In this document: one piece after another, positions 24,489 to 34,539 of the stretch
How the letters are laid out: each line of letters begins with the position of its first letter
How positions within the stretch are numbered: position 1 is the first letter of the stretch
From: Novakomyces olei
Lineage: Eukaryota; Ascomycota; Novakomycetes; Novakomycetales; Novakomycetaceae
Direction: 5' to 3'
DNA: 64,000 nucleotides
Assembly (NCBI GenBank): GCA_016906335.1
Contig: JADEYG010000007.1
Location: 186,001 to 250,000, forward strand
Notes under the pieces: generated by a model
Seen by the model: only the letters and a program-made list of their open reading frames with translations
Told to the model about the DNA's origin: nothing
Databases searched by the model: none
Program-made: the position numbers and the translations under genes

Positions 24489-24747
24489 ATGAAATGGATG
24501 ATACCTGCGGCAAAAAGGGATAAAGATTCGAGTTGTTCTATCTCAAAATGTACACTTTTGCCGTGCTTTGCATTATTCGAATATGAAAAATTACTTTTAT
24601 TTCTTCTTACAATATAGTTCTTGAAACAGAAGCTTCGTGCATGTAGGATTGTAGTCATACTGATGCCTTGCCTATAGTTAGAATGGTCGGGAAAGCAGCC
24701 ATGCGTTTCTCAGTCGTAATTATTGTTTTGATATTTGATCTAGAATT
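24489..24747. other. Short convergent spacer
   Basis: This is the 3' flank of the RasGEF and RNase H1 genes. It is AT-rich and nothing else is seen. Confidence 0.5.
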
Positions 24748-25868
24748 TCAATACTTCTTGCCGACACCCCCCACGGCAAGCCGATCCGCTTGCTCATTAC
24801 CGAAAACACCAGCATGGCCTCGGACAACACAAACCTCAACCACCTTAGTTTGTCTTGCGTTTCTTTCAGTATCTTGACCTGCGCCTATTTCATTTTCAGC
24901 CTGAGCGATTTTATTAACTGTTTGATCGTAGAGGTCACATAGCAGAGTGACCAAGTCGTGATTCAGAACAGGCTTGCCCGTACTTGTAAGCCAATTATTG
25001 CGCTTCCAATGGTGTCGCCATTCCATCACAGCATTGCGGGTATAAGTCGAGTCTGTAACGATCCTCAAAAGAGGCCAGGGACGGATTAAAGGGCAATTAT
25101 CGCTATCTTTATTCATCTCAAGGTATTGCTGAAGAGCTCTAACGATGGCCTATACTTATGAGTAAGGACGTAAAGGCAGTCTTACCGTTAGCTCGGCCCG
25201 ATTGTTGGTTTGTATATCACCCCTTAGAGGTTCAGAGACATTACTTCAAGTCAGCAAAACACTAGCAGGCGAAAAGCAGTCGAAATAAGTATGTGAATAA
25301 TCCTATAGAAATGTAACGGGGCAAACGACAATTGCAGAAATAAGTGTAACCTCCTTCATGTATGGCAATTATTCATGTATGACGGGTAACGCTTAAACCA
25401 ATACAAAAGAGCAACAAACAGCCACATCTTAAAACAAACTCACTATTTATTATCGTCGTTCCAAAACACACCGACGCCACCAAGAGCACCACGTTGTCCA
25501 TTGCTCACACACGCTCCGTCCGTGTATACAAGCAAAAACTGATCCTGATCGTAAAGAAATCCATCTGCTGAAGTCTTGGGCACAATCGTAGCCGTAATCG
25601 TAACTTGCCGTCGCTTGGTGTTTTGAGCACTGATACTTAGCCGACGTTTGGTGCCTGTCCGCTCTGATTTTGGAGTAGAACTGCCCTTAATAAAGTCCGC
25701 CGCTTCCGTGTGGGACTTGAATTTCTTGAAAAGTGCTCCAGAAAAACCGTCTATTTGCGTCTTGCAGGAAGTCCTTATCGTTTAGTATACGACGAGACGT
25801 AGATTGTACCAGTCAGGGTAAATACCGGGTTTGCGGCCTTTGGCAACGGCATAAAAGGCGCTTGGCAT
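24748..25868 (-). CDS. RNH1: Ribonuclease H1 with hybrid-binding domain
   Basis: Cleaves RNA in RNA:DNA hybrids (R-loops). Four exons, 25810-25868, 25444-25773, 25186-25243 and 24748-25149, 282 residues. The N-terminal hybrid-binding domain reads FYAVAKGRKPGIYPDW, then IDGFSGALFKKFKSHTEAADF. The RNase H fold has all four acidic ligands: the D of YTDGAC, the E of NNRAELTA, the D of VTDSTYTRN and the D of GNEQADRLA. An insertion of about 25 charged residues precedes the last strand. The host-type HBD shows this is the cellular enzyme, not a retroelement remnant. Two of the three introns are only 36 nt. It is divergent from TFC3, and the shared spacer carries phased teloboxes. Confidence 0.95.
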
Positions 25869-26396
25869 ACGCGTCACTCTGACAGCGCGCAGCACGCGGA
25901 CAATCAATCGCGTAATGTTCGCTAACTAGTTGTGCATAAGACGCGATGCCTGTCCTCTATGCGTATGCGTATCAGTCTAGTACTAATAGCAGACTGCGAT
26001 AATATGGAAACAATGGATTACGGCTATCATGACGGGAAACACAAGATTCCCCTGCTAATGATGGATTTCATTGCCTTGTATTCAATTTGGAGACAGCTAA
26101 TATTTGCCAGTTGGAATTGATAAATTTACTGACCCCGGATAATCAAAGTGCCAAGTCTACCTCCGCAAATGCTGTATTTGCAAGCCAACTAACCCTAACT
26201 AACCCTAACTATGTTCTGATTGTGAATTGTGTAAATGTAACTACAAATCGTAGGCTAGGGCTAAGATTAAGTTAGGGTTAATATCATAAAGGCAGGAGTA
26301 TCGCTATATTTACCTTTATTGTGTCGGCCACAGGTCTTCTTTCCCAATCGGCGATACATGTGTACAGGACAATAGAGCCTTAAGGCTAATGCCGCG
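25869..26396. other. Divergent RNH1/TFC3 promoter spacer
   Basis: 528 bp between two divergent start codons. It contains a phased telobox pair and a further single box (separate entries). No ORF looks coding. Confidence 0.6.
26188..26212. promoter_or_regulatory. 10-bp-phased telobox pair
   Basis: AACCCTAACT at 26191-26200 is repeated exactly at 26201-26210, flanked by CT and AT. It is 185-210 bp upstream of TFC3. A further GTTAGGGTTA lies at 26271-26280 in the opposite orientation. Confidence 0.75.
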
Positions 26397-29300
26397 ATGG
26401 ACAAGGCAGTCGCCTTTGTCATCCAAAATATCGCTTATGATGGCGGCGTTGGTAAGTTGAATATATATTTGAATATCGAACTCAAAAGTCAGGATGCACG
26501 ATAGCACGAGTGAACGTGTTTACAGATGTGTACTTTGCACAACAGAATTCACAAGTGGACGATTCACTACGCGAGTATGTTCTCAAGCAAGTGCTAAAGC
26601 ATCCGTGCACTTTGGTTTACCGTCCGCTGCGGCAGAACGCTAAACAGCTGGACGATTATGAAACAATTTCAAATGATCAGGATTTATTAGGAGACACATC
26701 GGTGCTCATTGGGCTTACGTTTTCAGAGCGCAAAGCCATCTTGCTTGGGCGCGATGCAAACGATAGTATTATGACGGACATGAAGTGGCAGGCTTTGGAA
26801 GCGATTGCACGCTATCGCGGCGGTGGTGATGGTGGCATCGGCCAGAAAACAGTAAGAGACTTGGTGGGAGATCAACCACAAAGTTTCCCTCAGAAAATGG
26901 ATGAGCTTGCCGAAGCAGGCTTCATTGTTAAGCACCGGTCTGGTCTGGGAAAGTCCGATCGATTCACATTACAACTTGCTTGTTTTGCAGCCAACGGTGG
27001 TGCTACTACCACGTCTTCGCTAAGGCAATTAGAGACTGCCGATGGAGGTGTTACAGAGGAGGAGGCACAAAACCGTATTTTGGCTGCACTTCGTGAGGCT
27101 CCATATAATACTTTACCTTGGCTGCGACTACGAGTGCTTACAAGCCTCCAGCCTTCAGCACAATTAGCTTCCGGGTTACGGAGAGCGCATAATGCCCGAC
27201 TGACTCTAGTCTGCCAAATTTTGGAACAGCAAGGAGCGATTAAACGGTTCTGGTTTACACGGCCTGATAAAAGTGGAGGCGACAGATCTTCAAGAGTTCT
27301 ACTTTTACAGCTTACGGAGCGAGGAGGCGCTGCTGCAGAGAGCCTAGCGGAACAAGCACAAATTGCGGCAGCAGACACGGAAATTAGCGATATTAAAGAA
27401 GAGGAAGATGAAGAGGAACCTGTACTAGAGTCTCGAAATACACAAGACGCCGATGAAGTTGTGGAGCTTGATGATATAGGATTTCAGCGTGACTGGCCGA
27501 TTGATGCTCAAATTTATCGTTTAGTTGGAGAAAGTGGCCAAACCGGAATTTCTACTTCCGCTATAAATACAAAGCTTACGGGCCGTCGACGGGAGGGTAT
27601 AGTTAAATATGCATACCGGGCCCTGACTGATTTTTGTTGCTGTAAACTGGCGCCGGATATTCCTGCAAGCATGCACGAGTGCTGCCATGTCAAGTTTGTC
27701 AAGGAGCAATTTGGCAAAATTATAGAGCGAAAATTTCTCCTGGCTCCAGCCTTCAATCTACGAATGAAGATGGCTAGTGCGGGAAACGATGCTTTGCCAG
27801 AGATAAGCATGAAGGATTCATTCGGTGCTTGTGCTTTCCGTGAAGTAAATCCACGTTCGCTGGCTGAATCATTGTCTGGAGAGGCCAATAAAGTGCCAGT
27901 GGCTGGAAAAATGCGTAAACAGGGCACTGGAGAGCTGGATTCCCCACCAATATCAAAACGGACACAGCGAGGACGGCCTCGAAAGGATGCTGCTGCAGCA
28001 AGAAATGATTTGGAGACAGAGGATAGTGGTCCCGGTGAAGAAGGGTCGGGTAAAGCAAAACTTTTGCCAGTAGAATCACCGATCCAACGTGAATCTGTAC
28101 CTCTTAGCAACAGCCTTGCAAGCCCTGCAAGCCTTGCAGGCCCTGCCAGCCCTGCCCTACTAGTTGAAAGCCAGCAAAAAAGCAGGGGCCGGCCTCGCAA
28201 GTTTCCGCAAAATTACAATTATCGTATGAAACGGCCATACACGGAGGAAGAATTGGAAGCACGGAGGGCCACTGAGGAGCAAGCAGAAAAACGCCGGGCG
28301 GAGAAATCAGAGCTGCATCGACAGGCCTCGCTCAAGGCTCAGCAGACCCTGGCTGAGCGGCGACAGAGAACTCTAAAGGGCAATATGGATCTGGAGGAAT
28401 CAGAGCAAGTAGTCTCAGCGCCCTCGTGTTCATCAGAATCTATGTCTTCGCCAGGAGGCCGGCCTCGTCGGGCAGTGCGGATGCCACAGTTCCGTCAAGA
28501 AAATTTTATCGAGGCCATAGCCGATTTAAGCGATGACGAGGAGAACGAGGCGCGTGACCAATCACAATCACGCGAAAATTTGGTATCAGATTCAAGGCTG
28601 ATTGGCCAAGTAAACACAAACAAGAATGGAAAGGGGTACACTGAGAACAGTGATAAAGGCAACAGAGAGAATAGTTTTATATTGCCCACGAATATTCAGC
28701 AACAGGATCCGGCTGAAGATGAATACACTGATGCAAAAGACAATGGGAGTAGTGCAACGGCGACCAACACTGGCCATACTCCAATCAGCAATTATCGTGA
28801 TAATTGTAAACATAGTAACGGCGCTGTCAGGCCCTCTCTGCGAGACAGACGTTCAGGCAATGATGCATCATCGTGGACAAACAATTTGGCCCTCGTTGAC
28901 CGTCGACAGGCAGTTCTTTTGGCGTTGCAAGACTTGGACGGAGTCGCGGAAATGTCTCCGGCTTTTTACGATCGCGTGGCTGATCAATTAGCCTCAAGAA
29001 TTGCCCTGAGAGATCAATTAGCCGCGACTTTTCGTATTGATGCTAGAACAGTGCGCAATACAGTCACCCATCTGGAACAAACAGGTGACGTCAGACGCAT
29101 TACTCTTCAAGGACCCGTGGTGCTAGATGCAACGTCCGCGAGACAACACAATCATCGTCGACATATGGTTGCCCTGGCCAGTGTCGAGGACGAGAACCAT
29201 CCGGCCCTTGAAGCTATGCGTGCTGTTTTACGAGGCACTCGACCAGAAAGCACTGGTGCCAAACCAGACCTGACGGCAGAAGAGAGAGATCTTGCGTCCA

Positions 29301-31298
29301 AGGCTGTTGCTTCTGCTCGGCCAAGTAGCAGTGCGAGCCTTAGAAACAAAGATGCAAGCTATTCCTTAGACAGCGAGGCCACTTATTCCCGACGTGGTTC
29401 GACGACAAATAAAACTGCTCCGGGTTCAGGTTACACGGCGAGTGATAGTGGATCTGAGTATGAGGAACCTACCGCTAAAGTTCGCAAATCTAAACCACAT
29501 AAATCCCTATCAAGTGAAGCTAAAGTGCCTGCGCTACGAAGGCAAGCACGTGTCCGTCGGGAAATAAGCGACCGAAGACGGCGTGAGCAATTGACGACAA
29601 TTAAGCACGAAGAAAATGGCATCGCAACCGACGCAGAGCCTTCGCAATTGCCTCGATCTGCCGGATTGGCTTCGTTGACTAAACGGACGGCTATTTCAGC
29701 TGAAGCAGAGGCCTTTATTGTGCGTGGTGTCTCCATATTACACGTTTTATATGGACGCGGACCTTCTCATCGTGTGCCCTGGTCGCAGATTGTTCCCCAT
29801 TTCCCTCAGTACGAGCCCCACGAGCTTCGTATGCGCTACAAGGTTCTCTCTGCCCGGCCAAGATATCGGGCGATTGCCCAGTTTCTGGCTTCGTATTTTC
29901 CTCGAATGTATAGCACTCTAGTAGCACAGGGCCGATTGGACCAGGCTCCGGAGGACTCTGCAAGTTTGCCCTTGGAAGAGTACGTTGCTGCCTCTAGTCT
30001 GGCTATTGCTCTTCCATCAGACGAGGATAATGACGCACAGCAGCAGCATGCTATTGGCCTTCCACAGACACTCGCAGAACTGGAATCTCATTACGTCGTA
30101 GAGCCGGATCATAGTGCAATTGACAATGTGCCCGCGACTTTCAAGTCGGCCGTGGGAAAGTATGGTATTATTCTAGACGAGAACTGCTCCGTGCGTAAGA
30201 AGAAGCAAGTTCTTCAAGATTCAGCCGATGTTGTCGATTTAGAATGGAGTTTTGTTGGTGGACAAGGAAATCAAGGAAATCCGGATGTGGCCTGTCAAGA
30301 TCGTTTACACACTGAAACCACAAGAAAACCCGGAAAAATTGCTCTTGATCGTGAGGCGCAAGCAATTGTCAAATCGCTGATGCTGGCTCCGGCCAGTATG
30401 AACCAGCCAGAGCGGGCTCTTGCCCGGCTGCAGTCCCTGCAGGAGCAGGTGGACATGGTGGCTTTGATTAAAAGAATGCGAAGCTCGGACATTGTTAAGC
30501 GTGTTGGTGAGGATCGAAAAGTTCCTGGCAGTCAGTACGAGCCTACTGCCCGGTTTGCAGACCGACTCGAACGGTTAATTGTTCCGGTGGCCACAGTAGC
30601 GGCAGAGGCATCTGCGTTTTCTGTACGCGTGGAAAAGCAGGATATCAATGTCCAAGAGCTGGCAAGAGGAGGTGTTTTGTCTGTGCTTTTACGTACTGTA
30701 TTTACGGATGCAATTAAACTTGATATTGCTCGGCCTGTGTGGAGTGAAGGGCCAATGCTTGAGGCTTACAAGGCTAAATCGCTGGACCGAGAACTCATTG
30801 ATTTCCCTGTTGTTGCTAGAAAAATGCCGGCAACGTCTGGGCAACCAGGGCTGCCTTCAAGCTACGTTGAGAGACTACGAGTACCACCGCCCGCTGCGGA
30901 TGATGAGCGAGTCCAGCCTCAGTTTTGGAGGGCCTTGTGCGTGGAGGGTACGCCTTTAATACCAGGATTATGGCAGCGGCTTGTTTTTGCGCTAGTGTCG
31001 ATTGTGACTGCTCATCCACGAATACCGATCGTACGTGTGCATTTCTATTTTATTCTGTTGATTTTGTCTTTAGTTCGTATACACTTTTTCGTTGACCGTT
31101 TATTGAACTGAAGTCATTTATTTATTATTAACCGAATTTCTTTTCAGAATGGCTGCTAAATATCAGGAACGACTACAGCGAATGGTGGAACCGGTATTGG
31201 AACCTTACGAACTGCAAGCAATTCTCGGCTATCTTTCTAGTGTGAAGGAGCCGTTGCTGCAAATCAAAGACGGCCAAGTGGAGCCGTTATTATTTTAA
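26397..31298 (+). CDS. TFC3: TFIIIC largest (B-block-binding) subunit
   Basis: Recognises the B box of tRNA genes to recruit TFIIIB and RNA polymerase III. Exons 26397-26451, 26493-31030 and 31179-31298, about 1570 residues. Exon 1 gives MDKAVAFVIQNIAYDGGVG, joining in phase to CTIARVNVFTDVYF. Residues about 105-165 form the B-block winged helix (QALEAIARYRGGG...QKMDELAEAGFIVKH). Further winged-helix-like parts follow, then a disordered middle with three AT-hook-like GRPRK/GRPRR motifs near residues 510, 584 and 673, and a C-terminal helical part. The last exon is certain as coding, but its acceptor is less so: a GACTACAG acceptor keeps frame while the stronger CTTTTCAG acceptor 32 nt earlier does not. 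Confidence 0.85.
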
Positions 31299-31441
31299 AC
31301 TGAATTTGTACATAGAACAAGGATAAATATAGTAACGGGGCGTTTGATGGTTTTCAATATTTTGCTTTGTTTCAAGGACAGCGCATTGCTATGTAGAAGT
31401 AACTAACACAACGAGGCAGTGACGGAGAGGCGGAAAGCTTA

Positions 31442-31649
31442 ATGGTTATTTCTATGTCCAGGAAATCATGAGTGACAGCCAGCGTTTTTGAGATGGCAAT
31501 ATCCCAAGATAGTCAACCGCATTGCGGCACAGTACGTTAACTCTAACGAGGCTTATATATTTAACCTCTGGATGACCAAAGAAGCAGAAAAGATGTTGAT
31601 AAAAAAATACGATCACCATCAACTTAAGCAACAAAGAAGGATGTATTAA
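31442..31649 (+). CDS. Small spliced gene, about 57 residues, function unknown
   Basis: A coding-like frame at 31479-31649 encodes PAFLRWQYPKIVNRIAAQYV, then an acidic/aromatic stretch with NLWM, and a Lys/Gln/Arg-rich end closed by TAA. It has no in-frame ATG near its start and an in-frame stop just upstream, so it must be spliced. The acceptor GTGACAG at 31472-31478 joined to an ATG at 31442-31444 through a 34-nt intron (donor GTTATT, weak) gives an intact protein starting MPAFLRW. A basic, aromatic start followed by a helix suggests a small mitochondrial protein, but I do not recognise the family. It lies 143 bp after TFC3, same strand. The exon-1 model is inference; exon 2 is better supported. 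Confidence 0.5.
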
Positions 31650-31906
31650 ATTGTAGAGTAGAAAGCTTATTTATTTTAACTATCAGACTAAATTTGATTA
31701 GCTTGGTAAATATTTATTAATTACTAAAGTCCTCTGCGAACCCAGCGAGATAGATAGTCACCAATCGCTAGGCTCTTCAATTTTACGTATACTTTATGCT
31801 AGAAAGCTATTGAAGTTAATGAAAGATTTTTGATGTTTTAAAATTTTAAAAATATTTCTTTTATTTTCCGACGTATTTACTTGTTTTCATTTTACAATTA
31901 CGACGA
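31650..31906. other. Short convergent spacer
   Basis: AT-rich 3' flank between the small gene at 31442 and the small membrane protein gene at 31907. Nothing else is seen. Confidence 0.5.
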
Positions 31907-32128
31907 TCAGTCAGAAGCTTTGCGTGCCTCTTGCTCATGTACAGGCTTCGGAGTGTAGCCAAGTCGAAAGATAGCAGCTGTTAGCAAAGAGTAGCCTAGC
32001 AAGCTAACAGCAAATTTCTGTAACTTTGTTGGAGCAGCCTGACGTTGCCGTAGAGCCAAAATGCCGAGTGCACCGGATGCCCCTGCACCGATGAGTCGGC
32101 AAGACGTGCAGTCGTAATGTTCGGACAT
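31907..32128 (-). CDS. Small membrane protein of the DUF4536/DMAC1-like type
   Basis: Single exon, 73 residues. The N-terminus reads HYDCTSCRLIGAGASGALGI: a CxxC pair followed by a Gly-rich hydrophobic stretch. A second hydrophobic segment (FAVSLLGYSLLTAAIFRLGY) follows after a basic loop RQRQ, and the tail is charged. CxxCR(L/V)xGxG with two short membrane segments is the pattern of DUF4536 proteins such as DMAC1/TMEM261, a complex I membrane-arm assembly factor in animals. Membership is by motif and length only. It is divergent from the nucleotide-sugar transporter gene. Confidence 0.65.
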   Translation of the reverse strand: MSEHYDCTSCRLIGAGASGALGILALRQRQAAPTKLQKFAVSLLGYSLLTAAIFRLGYTPKPVHEQEARKASD

Positions 32129-32794
32129 GACCTTATTCCCTTTTCCGACTAGCGAATGTTTGAAGGAAAGTTTGCAAATTAATTAAGCAGTAGACAACTT
32201 GTAGAGATACTAGTCGGATTAACGTGAATACAACTAATGAAGTTGACAAGGCGCGGTTACGCAGACAGATCTTATGCCATTGCCGAACATAAGCGTATAG
32301 TTGTACGGGCCGTCACCGATCGTGCCGAGCGAGGTGCAGAGAGGGCTACTTTTGAAATGGACAATAAGAAATGGAAAGGGTTAGGGTTGGTCAAGCTGGC
32401 TAATTTTCATTTTACTTTTTTACCCGACTTCATTTTTTTCAATTACAACTTAATATTATTATTATTTATAGTACAGAATACTTGCCGTTGTCCTCTCTGG
32501 TAATAGAGGTAAAAAACCTTTTGAAACCTTCAATTAAAGATCAGTAACCCAATAACCCCGATTAAGTTCTTACTTTTGACTAGGAGATATTACCGTTCCT
32601 GCATTCAAGTTATTGGAAGGGGGGATTTATTAATAAAACACGAGACACGAAAGCCATATTCTCAGATTTCGGCAAATATATTAGGGTCATTTTTAAGCAA
32701 TGCTGCTGCAAGCGAAGGTAGCCAAGATAATTGTAAGACGGGACAGAAGAGACTGAACTATTAGAGCCGTCTGTCGTGTTGTCCTGGACGTATC
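32129..32794. other. Divergent spacer with a doubtful 88-codon ORF
   Basis: An ATG at 32237 opens 88 codons to 32503 (begins MKLTRRGYADRSYAIAEHKR). Its first 50 codons are GC-rich and Arg/Glu-rich, the rest AT-rich and intron-like, so it might be a first exon or chance. GGGTTAGGGTT, a single telobox, is at 32378-32388 inside it. The remainder is AT-rich with no recognisable content. Confidence 0.4.
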
Positions 32795-34057
32795 ATGTCT
32801 ACAAAAACCAGTGAATATCCGCTTGAACGCGTCACAAGTGGCCGTTCTACTTCTCCGCCTCGTTCAGATCACGATCAGACTCCTATCAGCACCGACACAG
32901 AACAAGTGCCGTCGCGAACGCGTGTCATAGCCACCGTTTGCTTTCATATCGCGACTGCTTCAAGTGTAAGTTCCATTGACGAGCGTTTAAGAATGAAGAC
33001 AGTGCTACAGCTCTTGCAAAATCTAGCAATCGACAATGGCACAGTCGCTAAAGATTTAGGTGACTTTAACGAACAAAGCAGCGTTAGATGCTGTGCGGGC
33101 ACCACTCACGCTTTTAGTGCTGCAAATGTTTATAAGCATTGCGTGCATGTGGGGCGCTTACGGTTGCGGCGTTGCAGGCAGGCCTCCCGTGTTATTAGAT
33201 GGAAAGTTATTACGCGTCTATGCTCCTTTGATTGCAGTCAAGGTCATTGCCCTTGTATCAAAGACGTACTGCCTTGCGTTTGTGGCTGCTTCGTTCTATC
33301 AGATCGTGCGAGGCCTGCTACTACCAATGACTGTTTTAATGTCGTACATGTTTCTTGCCTCCAAACCATCAGTAGCGTCTCTGGGACCGATTGCTATCGT
33401 ATGTGCTGGGTTCATATTTGGCATCCATGACCAGTTTGGCTCTTCTGTTGGCCTTGTTGGTGTTTTACTCGGGGTTTGGTCTTCGTTCACTACAGCTTGT
33501 GATTCTATCATTGTAAAAAAGTATACTTCAGAGATCAAAATCCCTGTGCTAGACATGGTTTATATGACGAGCGTTGGCATTGCCGTGTCACTTGTGCCAA
33601 TGATTCTGCTCAGTACAGAGACCGCGTTTTGGCTGGCTCCACGACAATATGTAGCTGCTTCATTACCAGAGGGCACGGAGTCAGAATCTTCAAACTTGTT
33701 GACCTTTGGAATTCAGGTTATTTTGTCCGTAAGAAAAGGCCCCAAGATTATTATTCTTTTATTATTTGCAATGCTTACACTGACCTTGCTCAGGGATTTT
33801 TAACTTTTCTTGTTAATATTGCCGCCTTTTTACAGATAAAGGTAACTTCACCTACGACTCATATGATCTCGACTGCGTTTCGAGGTATTTTGCAATCTCT
33901 GCTGGCAGTGCTATTGCTTCATGAGACGCTCAACCTATCAAAGTGGTTGTCAATCGCGGCTATTCTAGCCGGAACCGTTGCTTACACGTACGTAAAGGAG
34001 CTTGAACGACGTCGTAAAGAACGTATGACTGCGCCGACTATCCAGCATATTGCATAG
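32795..34057 (+). CDS. Nucleotide-sugar transporter of the SLC35 (GDP-fucose transporter-like) family
   Basis: Golgi antiporter that brings a nucleotide sugar into the lumen. Exons 32795-32965, 33060-33728 and 33794-34057 give 367 residues. A cytosolic Ser/Thr/Pro-rich N-terminus is followed by about ten membrane segments. Typical motifs are LTNKAALD after the first segment, SFYQIVRGLLLPMTVLMSYM, and near the end VTSPTTHMISTAFRGILQSL, the hallmark of the SLC35C branch. The exit motif is Lys/Arg-rich (KELERRRKER). The substrate cannot be read from sequence; GDP-fucose is the family's best-known one, but fungal members vary. Confidence 0.88.
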
Positions 34058-34539
34058 ATATCGCTTGCGGGCGATTTCCTTGTGCCCAATTTTGTATGTA
34101 CGTAAACCCTGCACATTTTGCTGTATAATCTATTGTATAATAGACGATGGGTGTACCTCTAGATAGTTTTGTACGAATCGATGTATGATAATTAATAATT
34201 TTGGAAAGAAGGATTGATAAGCTCTGTTTCGTCTCGAAAGAGTTGGATAAAATAACGATGAAAGAGTAAAGATGAAGTGATCAAAATGAGATAGTGAAGA
34301 CATGTCTGTCTACATGCGCTTTGTTTTTCGACTGTTGAATGCAGCAGCTGCACAGAATAAAGCGCGTTGCTGTTGGACTGATACACTTCTGGCACTGAAG
34401 AAAGAGTATATAATATCTTGTGGAGCACAATTTCCGAATACAGTAATGATAGTGATATTTCCAAGTAAAATATATAAAAAATTAAAAATTGAAAAATAAA
34501 ATACAAAATAAAAAATTGAAAAAAATCCTGTTGCCAGAC
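34058..34539. other. Tandem spacer between the transporter and PRMT3 genes
   Basis: AT-rich, ending in an A-rich leader directly before the PRMT3 start. A 65-codon plus-strand ORF (34302-34499) shows no features of a gene. Confidence 0.5.

Noticed and set aside
24748-25868. RNase H domain as a possible retroelement remnant
   Set aside because: The N-terminal hybrid-binding domain, three introns and intact active site show it is the cellular RNH1; no reverse transcriptase, integrase or terminal repeats are nearby.
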